DNA of 64,000 nt from Urbifossiella sp046350095 (GCA_046350095.1 JAXMBA010000002.1:992001-1056000); one strand, 5' to 3'. Positions 16,222-24,969 are shown, counted from the stretch's first letter. Numbers and translations: made by a program. Notes: generated by a model not told the origin, from the letters alone.

Positions 16222-16793
16222 GTGTGCGTCCCGCTCGCGGGGGTGTAGCCGTCCAGGGGACCGAGCTTGTCGGCGAGCCGCTGCCGCGCCCGGCTCAGGC
16301 GCATGTGGACCGCCGTCACGGCCACGCCCAGCAGCTCGGCGATCTGCGTCGCGTCGTAGTCGAGGGCGTAGCGGAGCGTCAGGATGTCGCGGTCGGCCGG
16401 GGCCAGGCCGTCGAGCTCGGCGCGAATCCTGGCAAACAGCTCCTCGCGCTCCATCGCCTCGGCGGGGGCCGGCTGGCGAGAGCGGACGCCGTTGAGGAGT
16501 TCCGGCGGCTGGGTGCCGTTGCGGCGGAACGCGCTCTTGGCGTGGTCCTCGGCCAGGTTGCGGGCCACCCGCAGCAGCCAGGCCCGAGGGTTCTCGATCG
16601 TCTCGCCGGCCTCCCACTGCTTCCACAGCCTGAGGAACGCCTCCTGGGTCACGTCGAGGGCCAGGTCGGGGTCGGTCCAGCGGGCGTACGCGATGGCCCA
16701 GACCTCGCGGCCGAGCCGCGCGTGCAGCGCCTCGAACTCCGCCCGCCGGGCGGCGCCCGGGTCCGGGGCACGGCTCGCTCGTCCGGTCGGCAT
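16218..16793 (-). CDS. ECF-type RNA polymerase sigma factor
   Basis: 191 residues. Region 2 includes EFEALHARLGREVWAIAYARWTDPDLALDVTQEAFLRLW (residues 19-57) and AWLLRVARNLAEDHAKS. Region 4 includes LAPADRDILTLRYALDYDATQIAELLGVAVTAVHMRLSRARQRL (roughly 129-172), the helix-turn-helix for the -35 element. It redirects RNA polymerase to a small regulon. It overlaps the downstream membrane gene by four bases, a typical sigma/anti-sigma arrangement. The ATG at 16793 is well placed, although the first conserved residues begin near 19. Confidence 0.92.
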   Translation of the reverse strand: MPTGRASRAPDPGAARRAEFEALHARLGREVWAIAYARWTDPDLALDVTQEAFLRLWKQWEAGETIENPRAWLLRVARNLAEDHAKSAFRRNGTQPPELLNGVRSRQPAPAEAMEREELFARIRAELDGLAPADRDILTLRYALDYDATQIAELLGVAVTAVHMRLSRARQRLADKLGPLDGYTPASGTHT

Positions 16794-16883
16794 CAGTCCG
16801 GCCTGCCGGGGGCGCGGCGGGGGTCGCCGGGAAGACGACCCGGCGGCGGAATCGTAACAGGGGGGCGCATGAAGATCATGTTA

Positions 16884-16917
16884 CGCCGCCCGCGGCGGTG
16901 CACCGCCGCGGGCGGCG
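16884..16917 (-). terminator. 34-bp perfect palindrome after the metal-efflux operon
   Basis: Positions 16884-16917 are self-complementary over all 34 bases (CGCCGCCCGCGGCGGTG then its complement). It lies seven bases beyond the stop codon of the last gene of the leftward efflux operon and upstream of the sigma gene. It is followed by only a weak T-containing stretch. Confidence 0.6.
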
Positions 16918-16923
16918 GAAACC

Positions 16924-17412
16924 CTACTTCTTCTTGTCGTGGTCGTGCGGCTCCTCCTTGAAGTCCTCGTTGTACTGCTTCCCGCCCACGGTCACGGTGA
17001 GGGTGCCGGCGAACTCCTGTTCCTTGCCGAAGTTGTCGTGGACGGCCACGAACCGCGACGCCTTCCCGGCCGGGTCCGAAGCCTCGGGGCTCGCCTTCGC
17101 GTCCACCTGGAACGCCGGGCTCTTCACGCTAATCGTCACCACCGCGGCCGCGATCGGCTCGGCCTTCTTCGCCTTCTTGCCGTCCAGGATGTACACCGTC
17201 GCCGACTTCGCCTTGTGGTCCACGGTGAACTCGGCGTGGACGCCCGCGATGTCGATGATGGTGCCGCCGTGCGGCCCCTCGCCGTGCTCGTGGGGGTCGT
17301 CCTCGCCGCCCTTCTTCTCGGGCGCCGCCTTCGACGGCGCCGCCGGCTGCCCGCAGCCGAGCACCAGGGCGCAGCCGAGCAGCGCGACCGCCAGGGGTTT
17401 CCAGTTGAACAT
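16924..17412 (-). CDS. His-rich lipoprotein of the heavy-metal efflux operon
   Basis: 162 residues. A lipoprotein signal (VALLGCALVLGCGQ, with candidate lipobox Cys at position 20) is followed by a charged linker with HEHGEGPHGG and then a beta-rich domain (GTIIDIAGVHAEFTVDHKAKSATVYILDGKK over residues 50-80). The C-terminus is EEPHDHDKKK. Similar small proteins accompany CusA/CzcA pumps in planctomycetes. A periplasmic metal-binding or delivery role is inferred. It is the last gene of the cus operon, 36 bp after the pump gene. Confidence 0.7.
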   Translation of the reverse strand: MFNWKPLAVALLGCALVLGCGQPAAPSKAAPEKKGGEDDPHEHGEGPHGGTIIDIAGVHAEFTVDHKAKSATVYILDGKKAKKAEPIAAAVVTISVKSPAFQVDAKASPEASDPAGKASRFVAVHDNFGKEQEFAGTLTVTVGGKQYNEDFKEEPHDHDKKK

Positions 17413-17448
17413 CGTTGCCTCCGTTGGGGTTGCACCGCCGCGCGGCGG

Positions 17449-20400
17449 TCACTTCAGTCGCCCGGCGTCCTTGCCGGTGAACGTCCAGAACAGCCCGGGG
17501 TGGATCAGGAACTCGCAGAACGTCGAGGTCACCAGCCCGCCCAGGATCACCGTCGAAACGGGGTAGAGGATCTCCAGCCCCGGCTTCTTCCCGCCCACCA
17601 CCAGCGGCACCAGCGCGATACCGGCCGTCAGCGCCGTCATCAGCACCGGCGCCAGCCGCTCCAGGCTGCCGCGCACCACCGTTTCCGGGGCGAACGGCAT
17701 GCCCTCGTGCGTCATCAGGTGGACGTAGTGCGTCACCAGCAGGATGCCGTTGCGCACCGCGATGCCGCCGAGCGACACGAACCCGACCAGGCTCGCCACC
17801 GTCAGCGTCTGGTTCGTGACGACCAGCGCGAGCACGCCGCCGATGAAGGCGGTCGGCACCGCGTTGAGGATTTGCAGGCACACCCGCCACGACGGGTACA
17901 GCGACAGCAGCACCACGAACACGCCGGCGACCGACAGCACCGCCAGGAGCGCGATGCGGCGCGTGGCCGACTTCTGCGCCTCGAACTGGCCGCCGAGTTC
18001 CAGGAAGTACCCCTCGGGCAGTTGCACCCGCGCCCGCACCCGCCGCTCGGCCTCGGCCGCGATGCCGGCCAGGTCGCCGCCGGTCGCGTTGCAGCGGACC
18101 ACGGCGCGGCGGCGCACGTTCTCGCGGTTGATCTGGTTCGGCCCGCCGGCCGCGGCCGGCAGGTCGGCCACGTCTTTCAGCCGCACCTGCCCCTTGCCGT
18201 CCGGCAGGTCGATCCGCAGCTCGCCGAGCCGCGGGTAGTCGGTGCGGTACGCGGCGTCCAGCTTCACCACCAGGTCGAACCGCCGCGCCCCCTCGAACAC
18301 CTGCGATACGACCTCGCCGCGCATCGCCGCCTCGACGTACTCGGCCACGTACTCGCGGCTCAGGCCGTACCGCGACAGGTCGTCCGGCCGCAGCACGACG
18401 TGCAGCTCGTCCACGGTTTCCTGCGGGTCGATGATCGGCGGCGTCAGGCCCGGCACCTCGGCCAGCACGGCCTTCACCTGCAGCGCCAGCGCCTGGAGCT
18501 GGTCCAGGTCGTCGCCGTGAATCTTGACCGCGAGCTGGGCGTTGACGCCGCTCATCATGTGCGAGATGAGGTGCGCCAGCGGCTGGTCGGCCTCGAACTC
18601 GACGCCCGGCACCTCGTCGCGCAGCGCCTTCAGCACGCGGGCCAGGAACTCGTCGCGGCCGGCGGTCGTGGTCGGGTTCATCGACAGCACGTACTCGCTG
18701 CGGCTGACCGGCTCGGCGTGCTCGTCGAGCTCGGCCCGGCCGGTGCGGCGCACGAAGTGGCGCACCGGGCCGTCGGGGTTCGTGGGCGACTGCCGCAACG
18801 AGTTCAGCTTCGCGTCGATGAGTGTGGCCGCGTCGTTGGACGCCCTCAGCGACGACCCGGCGGGGAGCACGACGTTGAGCTGCACGGAGCCCTCGTCGAA
18901 CTTCGGCAGGAAGTCGGCGCCGAGCGTGGTCAGCCGCCAGCCGCAGTAGCCGACGACGACCCACGTCAGCAGCAGCAGCAGGGGCGCGTGCCGCATGCTG
19001 AACCGCACGACGTACCCCGCGCCCCACTTCAGCACACGCACCAGCAGCCCGTCGCGGTGGCCGCCGCCGGCACCGACGTTCTTCAACAGGTAGTAGCTCA
19101 GGACCGGGGTGACGGTGAGCGACACGACCAGCGACGCGAGGATCGAAACGATGTAGGCGACCCCGAGCGGCACGAACAGGCGGCCCTCCATGCCGGTGAG
19201 GGCGAACAGCGGCAGGAACGCCAGCACCACCACGGCGGTGCCGTAGACGACGGCCCCCCGCACCTCCTGGCTCGCATCGCGGACCACGTCGAGGGCCGGG
19301 CGGCGGAATGACGAAGGGCGAATGACGAATGACGAATCCGCGGAATCGACGGCCCCCGGCAGCGGGAGCGCCGCGTTCTCCCGCAACCGGCGGAAGATGT
19401 TCTCCACGTCCACGATGGCGTCGTCCACCAGCTCGCCCATCGCCACCGCGATGCCGCCGAGCGTCATCACGTTCACCGACAGCTCGGTGCCGGTGAGGGC
19501 GCCGACGAGGCGGAACACCAGCGTCGTCACCACCAGCGACAGCGGGATGGCGGTGAGGGTGATGAACGTGGTGCGGAGGTTCAGGAGGAACAGGAACAGC
19601 ACGACGACGACGAGCCCGGCCCCGAGCAGCAGCGCCTCGCCGACGTAGTACACGCCGCGGTCGATGAAGTCCTTCATGCGGAACAGGTCGGTCGTCGCCA
19701 CGTAATCCGCCGTCAGCGACGCCTCGACCTCGCCCACGGCGGCGATCGCGCGGTTGGTCAGGTCGCGGGTGTCGGCGTGCGGCTGCCGCACGACCGTGAT
19801 GACGATGGCGTCGCGGCCGTCCACGCCGCCGTCGCCGCGCTTCGGGGCCGGGCCTTCGGCGACGGCCGCCACCTGCCCGAGCCGCACGGGCCGGTCGCCG
19901 CCCTTCACCGGGATCAGCCGCAGGTCGGCGAGCACCTTCGCCGGCTCGGGGCCGAGCCGGCCCAGCACGCGGACGGGCCGCTCGGTCTGACCTTCCTCGG
20001 TGAACCCGCCGCTGGCGTTGAGGTTGTTGGCCTTGATGGCCCGGTCCACGTCGGGCACGGCGACGCCGTACTCGAGGAGCTTCTCGGGGTTCATCAGCAC
20101 CTGGTACTGCTTCCGGTCGCCGCCGAGCACCAGCACCTCGGCCACCCCGCGCTCCTTCAGCAGCCGCGGGCGCACCACCCAGTCCGCGGTGGTGCGCAGG
20201 TCCATCCGCAGCTGTTCGGGCGGGCGGAACGTGACAGCGGTCTCGCCGAATGACGAATGACGAATGACGAATGACGAATCCGCGGTCCGCGTGACGGTCG
20301 CCTTCGGCATCCGTGTCCACGTGCGCGGGTCGTGGCGGTCCACGACCTTCCACACGGTCACGGCGTCGTCCTTGCCGCGCTCCGCCATCAACCCGGTCTT

Positions 20401-20877
20401 GCCGACCGGCGCCAGCTCGCCGCCGCCGGGGCCGGGCTGGCGCGAGAGGCCGACGATGAGCACCTGCCCCATCAGCGACGCCGGCGGCGTCAGCAGCGGG
20501 CGGATGCCGTTCGGGAGGGTGCCGCCGAGCGCGGTCAGCCGCTCCTGCACGATCTGCCGGGCGACGCGCACCTCCGTCTCCCAGCCGAACTCGACGGTGG
20601 TGACGACCAGCCCCTGGCTCGCCTGGCTGCGCACCGCCTCGACCCCGGGGGCGCCGAGGATGGCCGTCTCGACCGGCTGCCCCACGAGCGCCTCGACCTC
20701 CTCCGGCGACAGCCCGGGGCACTCCGTCAGCAGCACGACGCGCGGCCGGTCCAGGTCGGGGAACACGTCGATGCGCAGCCCCGCGGCGAGGGCGCCGCCG
20801 GCGGCCAGAACGGCGGCCGCCGCGAGGAGCACGAGACCGCGACGGCTCAGCGACGTTCGGATGATCGCGTCAAACAT
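17449..20877 (-). CDS. cusA: Heavy-metal efflux RND permease (CusA/CzcA type) with two heptad-array insertions
   Basis: 1142 residues, longer than the usual 1030-1050. It exports Cu/Ag or Zn/Co/Cd from periplasm or cytoplasm by proton antiport. RIDVFPDLDRPRVVLLTE and the TM4 signature GELVDDAIVDVENIFRRLREN (split at residue 20) identify the HME-RND subfamily. Residues near 199-210 (ADSSFVIRHSSFGE) and 511-522 (ADSSFVIRPSSFRR) are encoded by GACGAAT heptads, keep the frame and have no counterpart in standard family alignments as I know them. The segment from 160 to 210, with an extra WKVVDRHDPRTW, also looks expanded. It follows cusB after an inverted repeat. Metal specificity cannot be fixed from sequence. 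Confidence 0.92.
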   Translation of the reverse strand: MFDAIIRTSLSRRGLVLLAAAAVLAAGGALAAGLRIDVFPDLDRPRVVLLTECPGLSPEEVEALVGQPVETAILGAPGVEAVRSQASQGLVVTTVEFGWETEVRVARQIVQERLTALGGTLPNGIRPLLTPPASLMGQVLIVGLSRQPGPGGGELAPVGKTGLMAERGKDDAVTVWKVVDRHDPRTWTRMPKATVTRTADSSFVIRHSSFGETAVTFRPPEQLRMDLRTTADWVVRPRLLKERGVAEVLVLGGDRKQYQVLMNPEKLLEYGVAVPDVDRAIKANNLNASGGFTEEGQTERPVRVLGRLGPEPAKVLADLRLIPVKGGDRPVRLGQVAAVAEGPAPKRGDGGVDGRDAIVITVVRQPHADTRDLTNRAIAAVGEVEASLTADYVATTDLFRMKDFIDRGVYYVGEALLLGAGLVVVVLFLFLLNLRTTFITLTAIPLSLVVTTLVFRLVGALTGTELSVNVMTLGGIAVAMGELVDDAIVDVENIFRRLRENAALPLPGAVDSADSSFVIRPSSFRRPALDVVRDASQEVRGAVVYGTAVVVLAFLPLFALTGMEGRLFVPLGVAYIVSILASLVVSLTVTPVLSYYLLKNVGAGGGHRDGLLVRVLKWGAGYVVRFSMRHAPLLLLLTWVVVGYCGWRLTTLGADFLPKFDEGSVQLNVVLPAGSSLRASNDAATLIDAKLNSLRQSPTNPDGPVRHFVRRTGRAELDEHAEPVSRSEYVLSMNPTTTAGRDEFLARVLKALRDEVPGVEFEADQPLAHLISHMMSGVNAQLAVKIHGDDLDQLQALALQVKAVLAEVPGLTPPIIDPQETVDELHVVLRPDDLSRYGLSREYVAEYVEAAMRGEVVSQVFEGARRFDLVVKLDAAYRTDYPRLGELRIDLPDGKGQVRLKDVADLPAAAGGPNQINRENVRRRAVVRCNATGGDLAGIAAEAERRVRARVQLPEGYFLELGGQFEAQKSATRRIALLAVLSVAGVFVVLLSLYPSWRVCLQILNAVPTAFIGGVLALVVTNQTLTVASLVGFVSLGGIAVRNGILLVTHYVHLMTHEGMPFAPETVVRGSLERLAPVLMTALTAGIALVPLVVGGKKPGLEILYPVSTVILGGLVTSTFCEFLIHPGLFWTFTGKDAGRLK
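19306..19343. repeat. GACGAAT heptad array inside cusA (copy 2)
   Basis: Units GAATGAC, GAAGGGC, GAATGAC, GAATGAC and GAATCCGCGG run on the + strand. Read on the coding minus strand they give ADSSFVIRPSSFR in frame. Antisense to the gene, the unit contains TGA in each copy; in the coding direction it is open. Unlike the intergenic elements it has no inverted second arm. Confidence 0.9.
20247..20285. repeat. GACGAAT heptad array inside cusA (copy 1)
   Basis: CGAATGA is repeated four times, then CGAATCCGCGG, on the + strand. The coding minus strand reads ADSSFVIRHSSFGE in frame. It shares the boundary GACGAATCCGCGG with the copy at 19306, which argues for a common origin rather than chance slippage at two sites. 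Confidence 0.9.
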
Positions 20878-20903
20878 GTTGGCTCGGTTCGTGACTCGCG
20901 CCC

Positions 20904-20996
20904 GGAAGGACCGATGACCAATGACCCACCAACGACCAAGGCCGGGGCCGCTGGCTTTCCCTGGTCATTGGTGGGTCATTGGTCATCGGTCCTTCC
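20904..20996. repeat. 37-bp near-perfect inverted repeat between cusB and cusA
   Basis: Arms 20904-20940 and 20960-20996 pair with two mismatches (one C/T, one A/G) and a 19-base loop. The core TGACCAATGACCCACCAA is shared with the repeats at 10771 and 37768. It is intercistronic in a leftward operon and begins 27 bases upstream of the cusA start. Confidence 0.92.
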
Positions 20997-21002
20997 CAAA
21001 GT

Positions 21003-22331
21003 TCAGTGGTTCGCGTGGACGCTGCCGTCGGCGTGGACGTGGTAGCCGGGCGGGGCCGCGCCGGTGCCGGCCTTCGCCATCCGGTTCAGCTGCGCCGCGC
21101 CCGACTGCGCCACCTGCGCCCCGGGCGACACGCTGCCGTCGTTGGCGACCACCGCGTGCCGGCGGTCCTGGTACACCACGTGGACCGGCTTGCGGTCGAA
21201 GCTGTCGCCGTTGCGGCGGAACACGTAGGCCTCGGCCCCCTCCCGCACCACGGCGTCCGCCGGCAGGACGAACACGTCGTCCAGCTTCTCGACCCGCACC
21301 AGCACCCGCACCCGCTGCCCGGGGCGGAACCGCCACTCGTCCTTGCTGCCGCCGCGGGCCTGGTTGTCCAGCGGGAAGCGGAAGCGGAACGTGCGGCTCT
21401 CGGGGTCGATGACGGCGGCCACGTACTCGACGCGGAACGTCTGCCCGTGCGGCGGCCAGCCCTCGTCGCCGAAGTCCACCTCCACCGGCCACCCGCCCCG
21501 CGCCGACCGGTCGATCAGCGGCGCCTCGTCGGGGAACGCCCGCCCCTCGACGGCGAGGAGGCGGTGGTCGGACAGCAGGCACAGCGTCTCGCCGCTCTGC
21601 ACGAGCCGGCCGAGTTCGGCGCGAATCTCCTGCACCTCCAGCTCGGTGCCGCTCGCGTCGTGGGCGCGGCTCGGGGCGGTCACGCGCATCTCGGTGGCGA
21701 ACGTGCCGGCCGCGGCGGCGTCGATCTGCTCGGGCGTGAGGCCGCGGTTGAGCAGGTCGGCGCGGTACGCGCGCGCGGCGGCGGCGAGGCGCGTCAGCTG
21801 GTTGTCGATCTCGGTGAGCCGGGCCGGCGGCGCCACCCCGGACGAGGCGAGCGTGGCCCGCTGCGCCTTCGCCAGCTCGGCGTCCTGAGCCGCCTTGAAC
21901 AGCTCCGTCTGCGTCAGGTGGATCGACTCGCTGAGGAGCTTCAGCGTGAACAGCACCTCGCCGGGCCGCACCGCCTCGCCGGCCGCCTTGTGGACCTTCG
22001 CCACGACGCCGGTCGCCGGCGCGATCACGCCGCGGTCGGTGACGCCGGGGCGGTCCACGACCAGGCCGGGGAGCGTGGCCGTCTTCCAGAACGTGGCCGG
22101 CGTCAGCGGCGCGGTGACGAGGCCGAGGTTCTTCTGCGCCTGCTCGGACAGCACGACGCGCCCCGTCGCCGCGGCCGGCGCGGGTGCGTGGTCGTCGTCG
22201 GGCGCCGCCGCGACGGGGAACAGGACCGGCTGCCACCGGTCGCGGGTGTGAACGGCGGCCGCCGCGGCGCCGCCCAGCACGACGGCGGTGACGAGCGCGC
22301 GGGCGACGCCGCGGAACGAGAGTGCGGACAC
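21003..22331 (-). CDS. cusB: Efflux RND periplasmic adaptor (CusB/CzcB type)
   Basis: 442 residues. An N-terminal signal anchor (ALVTAVVLGGAAAAAVH, about 11-27) is followed by a His/Asp-rich stretch (DDDHAP), a barrel-sandwich/lipoyl part (GVIAPATGVVAKVHKAAGEAVRPGEVL near 100-128), a coiled-coil hairpin (about 130-200), a beta-barrel (FRPGQRVRVLVRVEKLDDVFVLP) and a membrane-proximal domain. The end, GYHVHADGSVHANH, is His-rich. It links the CusA pump to an outer-membrane factor, which is not encoded next to it. The stop codon is 7 bases from the inverted repeat before cusA. Confidence 0.9.
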   Translation of the reverse strand: MSALSFRGVARALVTAVVLGGAAAAAVHTRDRWQPVLFPVAAAPDDDHAPAPAAATGRVVLSEQAQKNLGLVTAPLTPATFWKTATLPGLVVDRPGVTDRGVIAPATGVVAKVHKAAGEAVRPGEVLFTLKLLSESIHLTQTELFKAAQDAELAKAQRATLASSGVAPPARLTEIDNQLTRLAAAARAYRADLLNRGLTPEQIDAAAAGTFATEMRVTAPSRAHDASGTELEVQEIRAELGRLVQSGETLCLLSDHRLLAVEGRAFPDEAPLIDRSARGGWPVEVDFGDEGWPPHGQTFRVEYVAAVIDPESRTFRFRFPLDNQARGGSKDEWRFRPGQRVRVLVRVEKLDDVFVLPADAVVREGAEAYVFRRNGDSFDRKPVHVVYQDRRHAVVANDGSVSPGAQVAQSGAAQLNRMAKAGTGAAPPGYHVHADGSVHANH

Positions 22332-22384
22332 GGGTACGTGCTCCTACGCGGCCCGGGGGGTAACCAGCGGGGGGCCGGGAGCCG

Positions 22385-22732
22385 TTAGCAGACGAGCGCG
22401 CAGTGCGACAGGTAGAGCGGTGGCGCGGACGGCCACGCGGCCGAGCACCGCGGCAGCTTCGCCACCCCGACCGGGGCGGCCGCCTCGACCGCGGCGACGA
22501 CCGGAACGGACAGGGTGAACGGGTCGGGCGCGAAATCCGGGGCGCGGGGGAGCGTGGTGTCGGCGGTCGCGCCGGGGCAGTGCGGGCACTCGCCGCCGTC
22601 GTGGTGGTCGTGGTGGTCGGCGTCCGGCGCGGGGAGCACGGCCGCCCACACCCGGCAGGCGCACACGCCCGGCGGGTGGAGTAGGGGCACGCACCCCAGC
22701 AGCAGCAGGACTCGAACCACGGCCGCGAACAC
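22385..22732 (-). CDS. Small secreted His/Cys-rich protein at the head of the metal-efflux operon
   Basis: 115 residues starting at GTG 22732. A hydrophobic leader (VVRVLLLLGCVPLLHPPG) is followed by CACRVWAAVLPAPDADHHDHHDGGECPHCPG (residues 25-55), a dense cluster of His, Asp and Cys that could bind a transition metal. The rest is Pro/Ala rich and ends YLSHCALVC. I do not recognise a named family. It is co-directional with cusB (53-bp gap), so a metal-scavenging or sensing role is plausible but inferred. Confidence 0.55.
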   Translation of the reverse strand: MFAAVVRVLLLLGCVPLLHPPGVCACRVWAAVLPAPDADHHDHHDGGECPHCPGATADTTLPRAPDFAPDPFTLSVPVVAAVEAAAPVGVAKLPRCSAAWPSAPPLYLSHCALVC

Positions 22733-22803
22733 GGCGTTCCCCGGAAGACGGTGGACGTGTGGAAGTGTACCCGGTCCGGGCGGGGGGGTCAACGTGGCCG
22801 GCG

Positions 22804-23850
22804 CTACCCGCCCAGCAGCCGCGCCAGCGGCCGCGTCGTGTCGAAGTGCCCCATCACGATCACCGCCACCACCGTGAGCGGCACCGCCAGGAACATCCCC
22901 GGCACGCCCCACAGCAGCCCCCAGAACGCCAGCGAGCCGAGGATCACCAGCGGGCTGAGGCCGACCGCCCGGCCGAGCAGCATCGGCTCCACCAGCATCG
23001 CGCTCGCCAGGTGGCACCCGAGCACCAGCACGGCCACGGCGACGGGCTGCCACCCGAGCGGCAGCCGCAGGAACGCGAACCCCACCGGCAGCAGGTACGC
23101 CACCACGCTGCCGACGTACGGGATGAAGTTGCACAGGAACGTCAGCACCGCCCACAGCGGCGCGAACGGCACGCCGAACGCGGCCAGGATCAGCCCGACC
23201 GGCGCGGCGATGGCCAGGCTCGAAATCACCTTCGCCTTCAGGTAGCTGACGATCGCCGCGTTCACGTCGCCGGCCACGTGCAGGATGGCGTCGGCGCGCT
23301 CGGGCGAGTACGCGGCCCGCACCCGCTCCGGCAGCCGGGCCGCCTCGCCGAGCAGGAACAGCAGGTACAGCCCGATCACGACCGCGTCGCCGACGATGCC
23401 GGCGGCCGCGGCCAGCAGCGGCGCCGCCACGCCGGCCGCCTGCGCCGCCAGTTGCTCCTCGATCTGCTTGCCCTCGTCGGCCCGGTGGAGCCACGGCAGC
23501 TTGTCCTTCACCCAGTCGTCGCCGCCGTGGAGCAGGGCGACGGCCTGCCGCTGGAGCGCCGGCAGCTCCTCGGCGAGGCTGAGGGCGCTGGCGTAGACGA
23601 TGACCGCGATCCCCGCGACGACGGCGACGGCGGCCCCGCCGAGCAGGGCCAGCGACGCGGCCGCCGACATCTTGTGCCGGAGGCGGCTGTGGTACGGCAG
23701 GATGACGTAGGCGAGGATGACGGCGAACAGCAGCGGCCGGACGACGGGCCCGAGTTCGCGGAGGAGGAACCACCCGGCGGCAGCGGCGACGACGGCGGCG
23801 GCGGCGGTGCGCACGGCGGACGGGTCGCGCCACGGCGGCAGTTCGGTCAC
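22804..23850 (-). CDS. AI-2E (PerM/YdiK) family membrane transporter
   Basis: 348 residues with about eight membrane helices. ELGPVVRPLLFAVILAYVILPYHSRL near residue 31-56 and the C-terminal FLCNFIPYVGSVVAYLLPV and GSLAFWGLLWGVPGMFLAVPLT are the family marks. The central soluble segment (EELPALQRQAVALLHGGDDWVKDKLPWL) is also typical. Family members export small molecules or ions; the substrate is unknown. It stands alone, with no obvious operon partner. Confidence 0.88.
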   Translation of the reverse strand: MTELPPWRDPSAVRTAAAAVVAAAAGWFLLRELGPVVRPLLFAVILAYVILPYHSRLRHKMSAAASLALLGGAAVAVVAGIAVIVYASALSLAEELPALQRQAVALLHGGDDWVKDKLPWLHRADEGKQIEEQLAAQAAGVAAPLLAAAAGIVGDAVVIGLYLLFLLGEAARLPERVRAAYSPERADAILHVAGDVNAAIVSYLKAKVISSLAIAAPVGLILAAFGVPFAPLWAVLTFLCNFIPYVGSVVAYLLPVGFAFLRLPLGWQPVAVAVLVLGCHLASAMLVEPMLLGRAVGLSPLVILGSLAFWGLLWGVPGMFLAVPLTVVAVIVMGHFDTTRPLARLLGG

Positions 23851-24085
23851 GGCGGCGGCTCCGGGGTCGGCCGCATCCTACCGCCGCGGGGCACGTGGGG
23901 CCAGTGGCCAAGACTCGGGAATGCGCGTCAGTGCGACGTGGTGTATTGGTTCCACGCGACCCACACCCCCCGTCCCTGGAAACACTGAGTTGTCTGGAAG
24001 AAATATTGTTAGACCGATGACACCCGGCGGGTGCGGCACAACTCTCGTCGCGCCAACGACTTGCCCCCGGGTCGTATTCTGCCCA

Positions 24086-24505
24086 TCACTTCAGCCGCGA
24101 CCACGTGCTCTTCTCCCCGCCGAGTTGGAGGAGCCAGTACAGCACGACGAGCCCGACGAACCCGAGCACCACCTGCGCCGGCTTCATTCCCGCGTACAGG
24201 TTCAGCGCCGCCCCCGCAAAGCCGACCACCCACATCCCCACGAAGCCCCACATCCGCTGGCGGAACAGCGAGAACGCGCAGCGGATGTTGACGAGCGCGA
24301 GGACGAGGAACGGAACGGCCATCCACGACTCGTACCCTGGCGTAGAATCGCGGACCCAGCCGTCCGACACGACCGCCGACACGCCAATCAGCAGCGTGGC
24401 GAGCACGTTGGCCACGACGACCCAGACGAGAAACAGCGTAACGCACCCGTGCGGCTGGGATGCCTCGGCGGGCGGGGGCGCGGCGGGCGGGTCGGGGTCG
24501 GGCAC
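24086..24505 (-). CDS. Small multi-pass membrane protein, unknown function
   Basis: 139 residues from a GTG at 24505 (a longer frame exists upstream but overlaps the tRNA promoter region). A Pro-rich cytoplasmic N-terminus (PDPDPPAAPPPAEASQPHG) is followed by four hydrophobic helices (VTLFLVWVVVANVLATLLIG; MAVPFLVLALVNIRCAFSLF; MWGFVGMWVVGFAGAALNLY; PAQVVLGFVGLVVLYWLLQL). I do not recognise a family. It is divergent from the tRNA-Ala gene. Confidence 0.6.
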   Translation of the reverse strand: MPDPDPPAAPPPAEASQPHGCVTLFLVWVVVANVLATLLIGVSAVVSDGWVRDSTPGYESWMAVPFLVLALVNIRCAFSLFRQRMWGFVGMWVVGFAGAALNLYAGMKPAQVVLGFVGLVVLYWLLQLGGEKSTWSRLK

Positions 24506-24556
24506 GGGCCGGCTCCACAGTCGGGTCGAACCCGGCCGCCGCGGGCGGTATCCCTC

Positions 24557-24586
24557 TTGTCGGCGGGCCGGGGGTGGTACTAAGAT
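24557..24586 (+). promoter_or_regulatory. Sigma-70-type promoter of tRNA-Ala
   Basis: TTGTCG at 24557-24562, an 18-base spacer and TAAGAT at 24581-24586, ending nine bases before the mature tRNA 5' end. Position and spacing fit a housekeeping promoter. Confidence 0.5.
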
Positions 24587-24595
24587 AGATGACAC

Positions 24596-24668
24596 GGGGC
24601 GGTAGCTCAGTTGGGAGAGCGCTGCAATCGCACTGCAGAGGTCGGGGGTTCAACTCCCCCTCGCTCCA
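24596..24668 (+). tRNA. tRNA-Ala (anticodon CGC)
   Basis: A 73-base cloverleaf. The acceptor stem is GGGGCGG (24596-24602) against TCGCTCC (24661-24667) with discriminator A at 24668. The D-arm is GCTC/GAGC, and the anticodon stem CTGCA/TGCAG encloses loop ATCGCAC with anticodon CGC at 24629-24631. The T-arm is GGGGG-TTCAACT-CCCCC. A G3:U70 pair, the alanine identity element, is present. The CCA end is not encoded. It decodes GCG. Confidence 0.96.
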
Positions 24669-24708
24669 CTCGTGAGACGCCGGGCCATGCGGCCCGGCGT
24701 TTTGCGTT

Positions 24709-24969
24709 TCACGCCTCCTTCGGCGGGGCCATCGCGGCGGCCTTCACCAGCTCGTTCAGGTTCGTCGCGTACAGCTCGGTGAACCCGCACGCCCCGCACA
24801 CGCACGCCCACAGGTCGCCGCGCACCCGGCCTTTGAACACCCACGCCTCCGGGTTTGCGTCCACCGCCACGGCCAGGTCGTGAGAGACGTTCCCGTCGCC
24901 GCGGTCGAGGACCCGCGCGCCCTGGATCACGACCGTACAGCCGCACTTCGGGCACACGCCGTTCTTCAT
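24709..24969 (-). CDS. Small zinc-ribbon protein
   Basis: 86 residues. CPKCGC near the N-terminus and CVCGACG about 50 residues later form a four-cysteine zinc ribbon. Between them lies VIQGARVLDRGDGNVSHDLAVAVD. The C-terminus FTELYATNLNELVKAA is amphipathic. It resembles small DNA- or protein-binding ribbon proteins, but the function is unknown. The ATG at 24969 is immediately before the first CxxC. Confidence 0.7.
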   Translation of the reverse strand: MKNGVCPKCGCTVVIQGARVLDRGDGNVSHDLAVAVDANPEAWVFKGRVRGDLWACVCGACGFTELYATNLNELVKAAAMAPPKEA

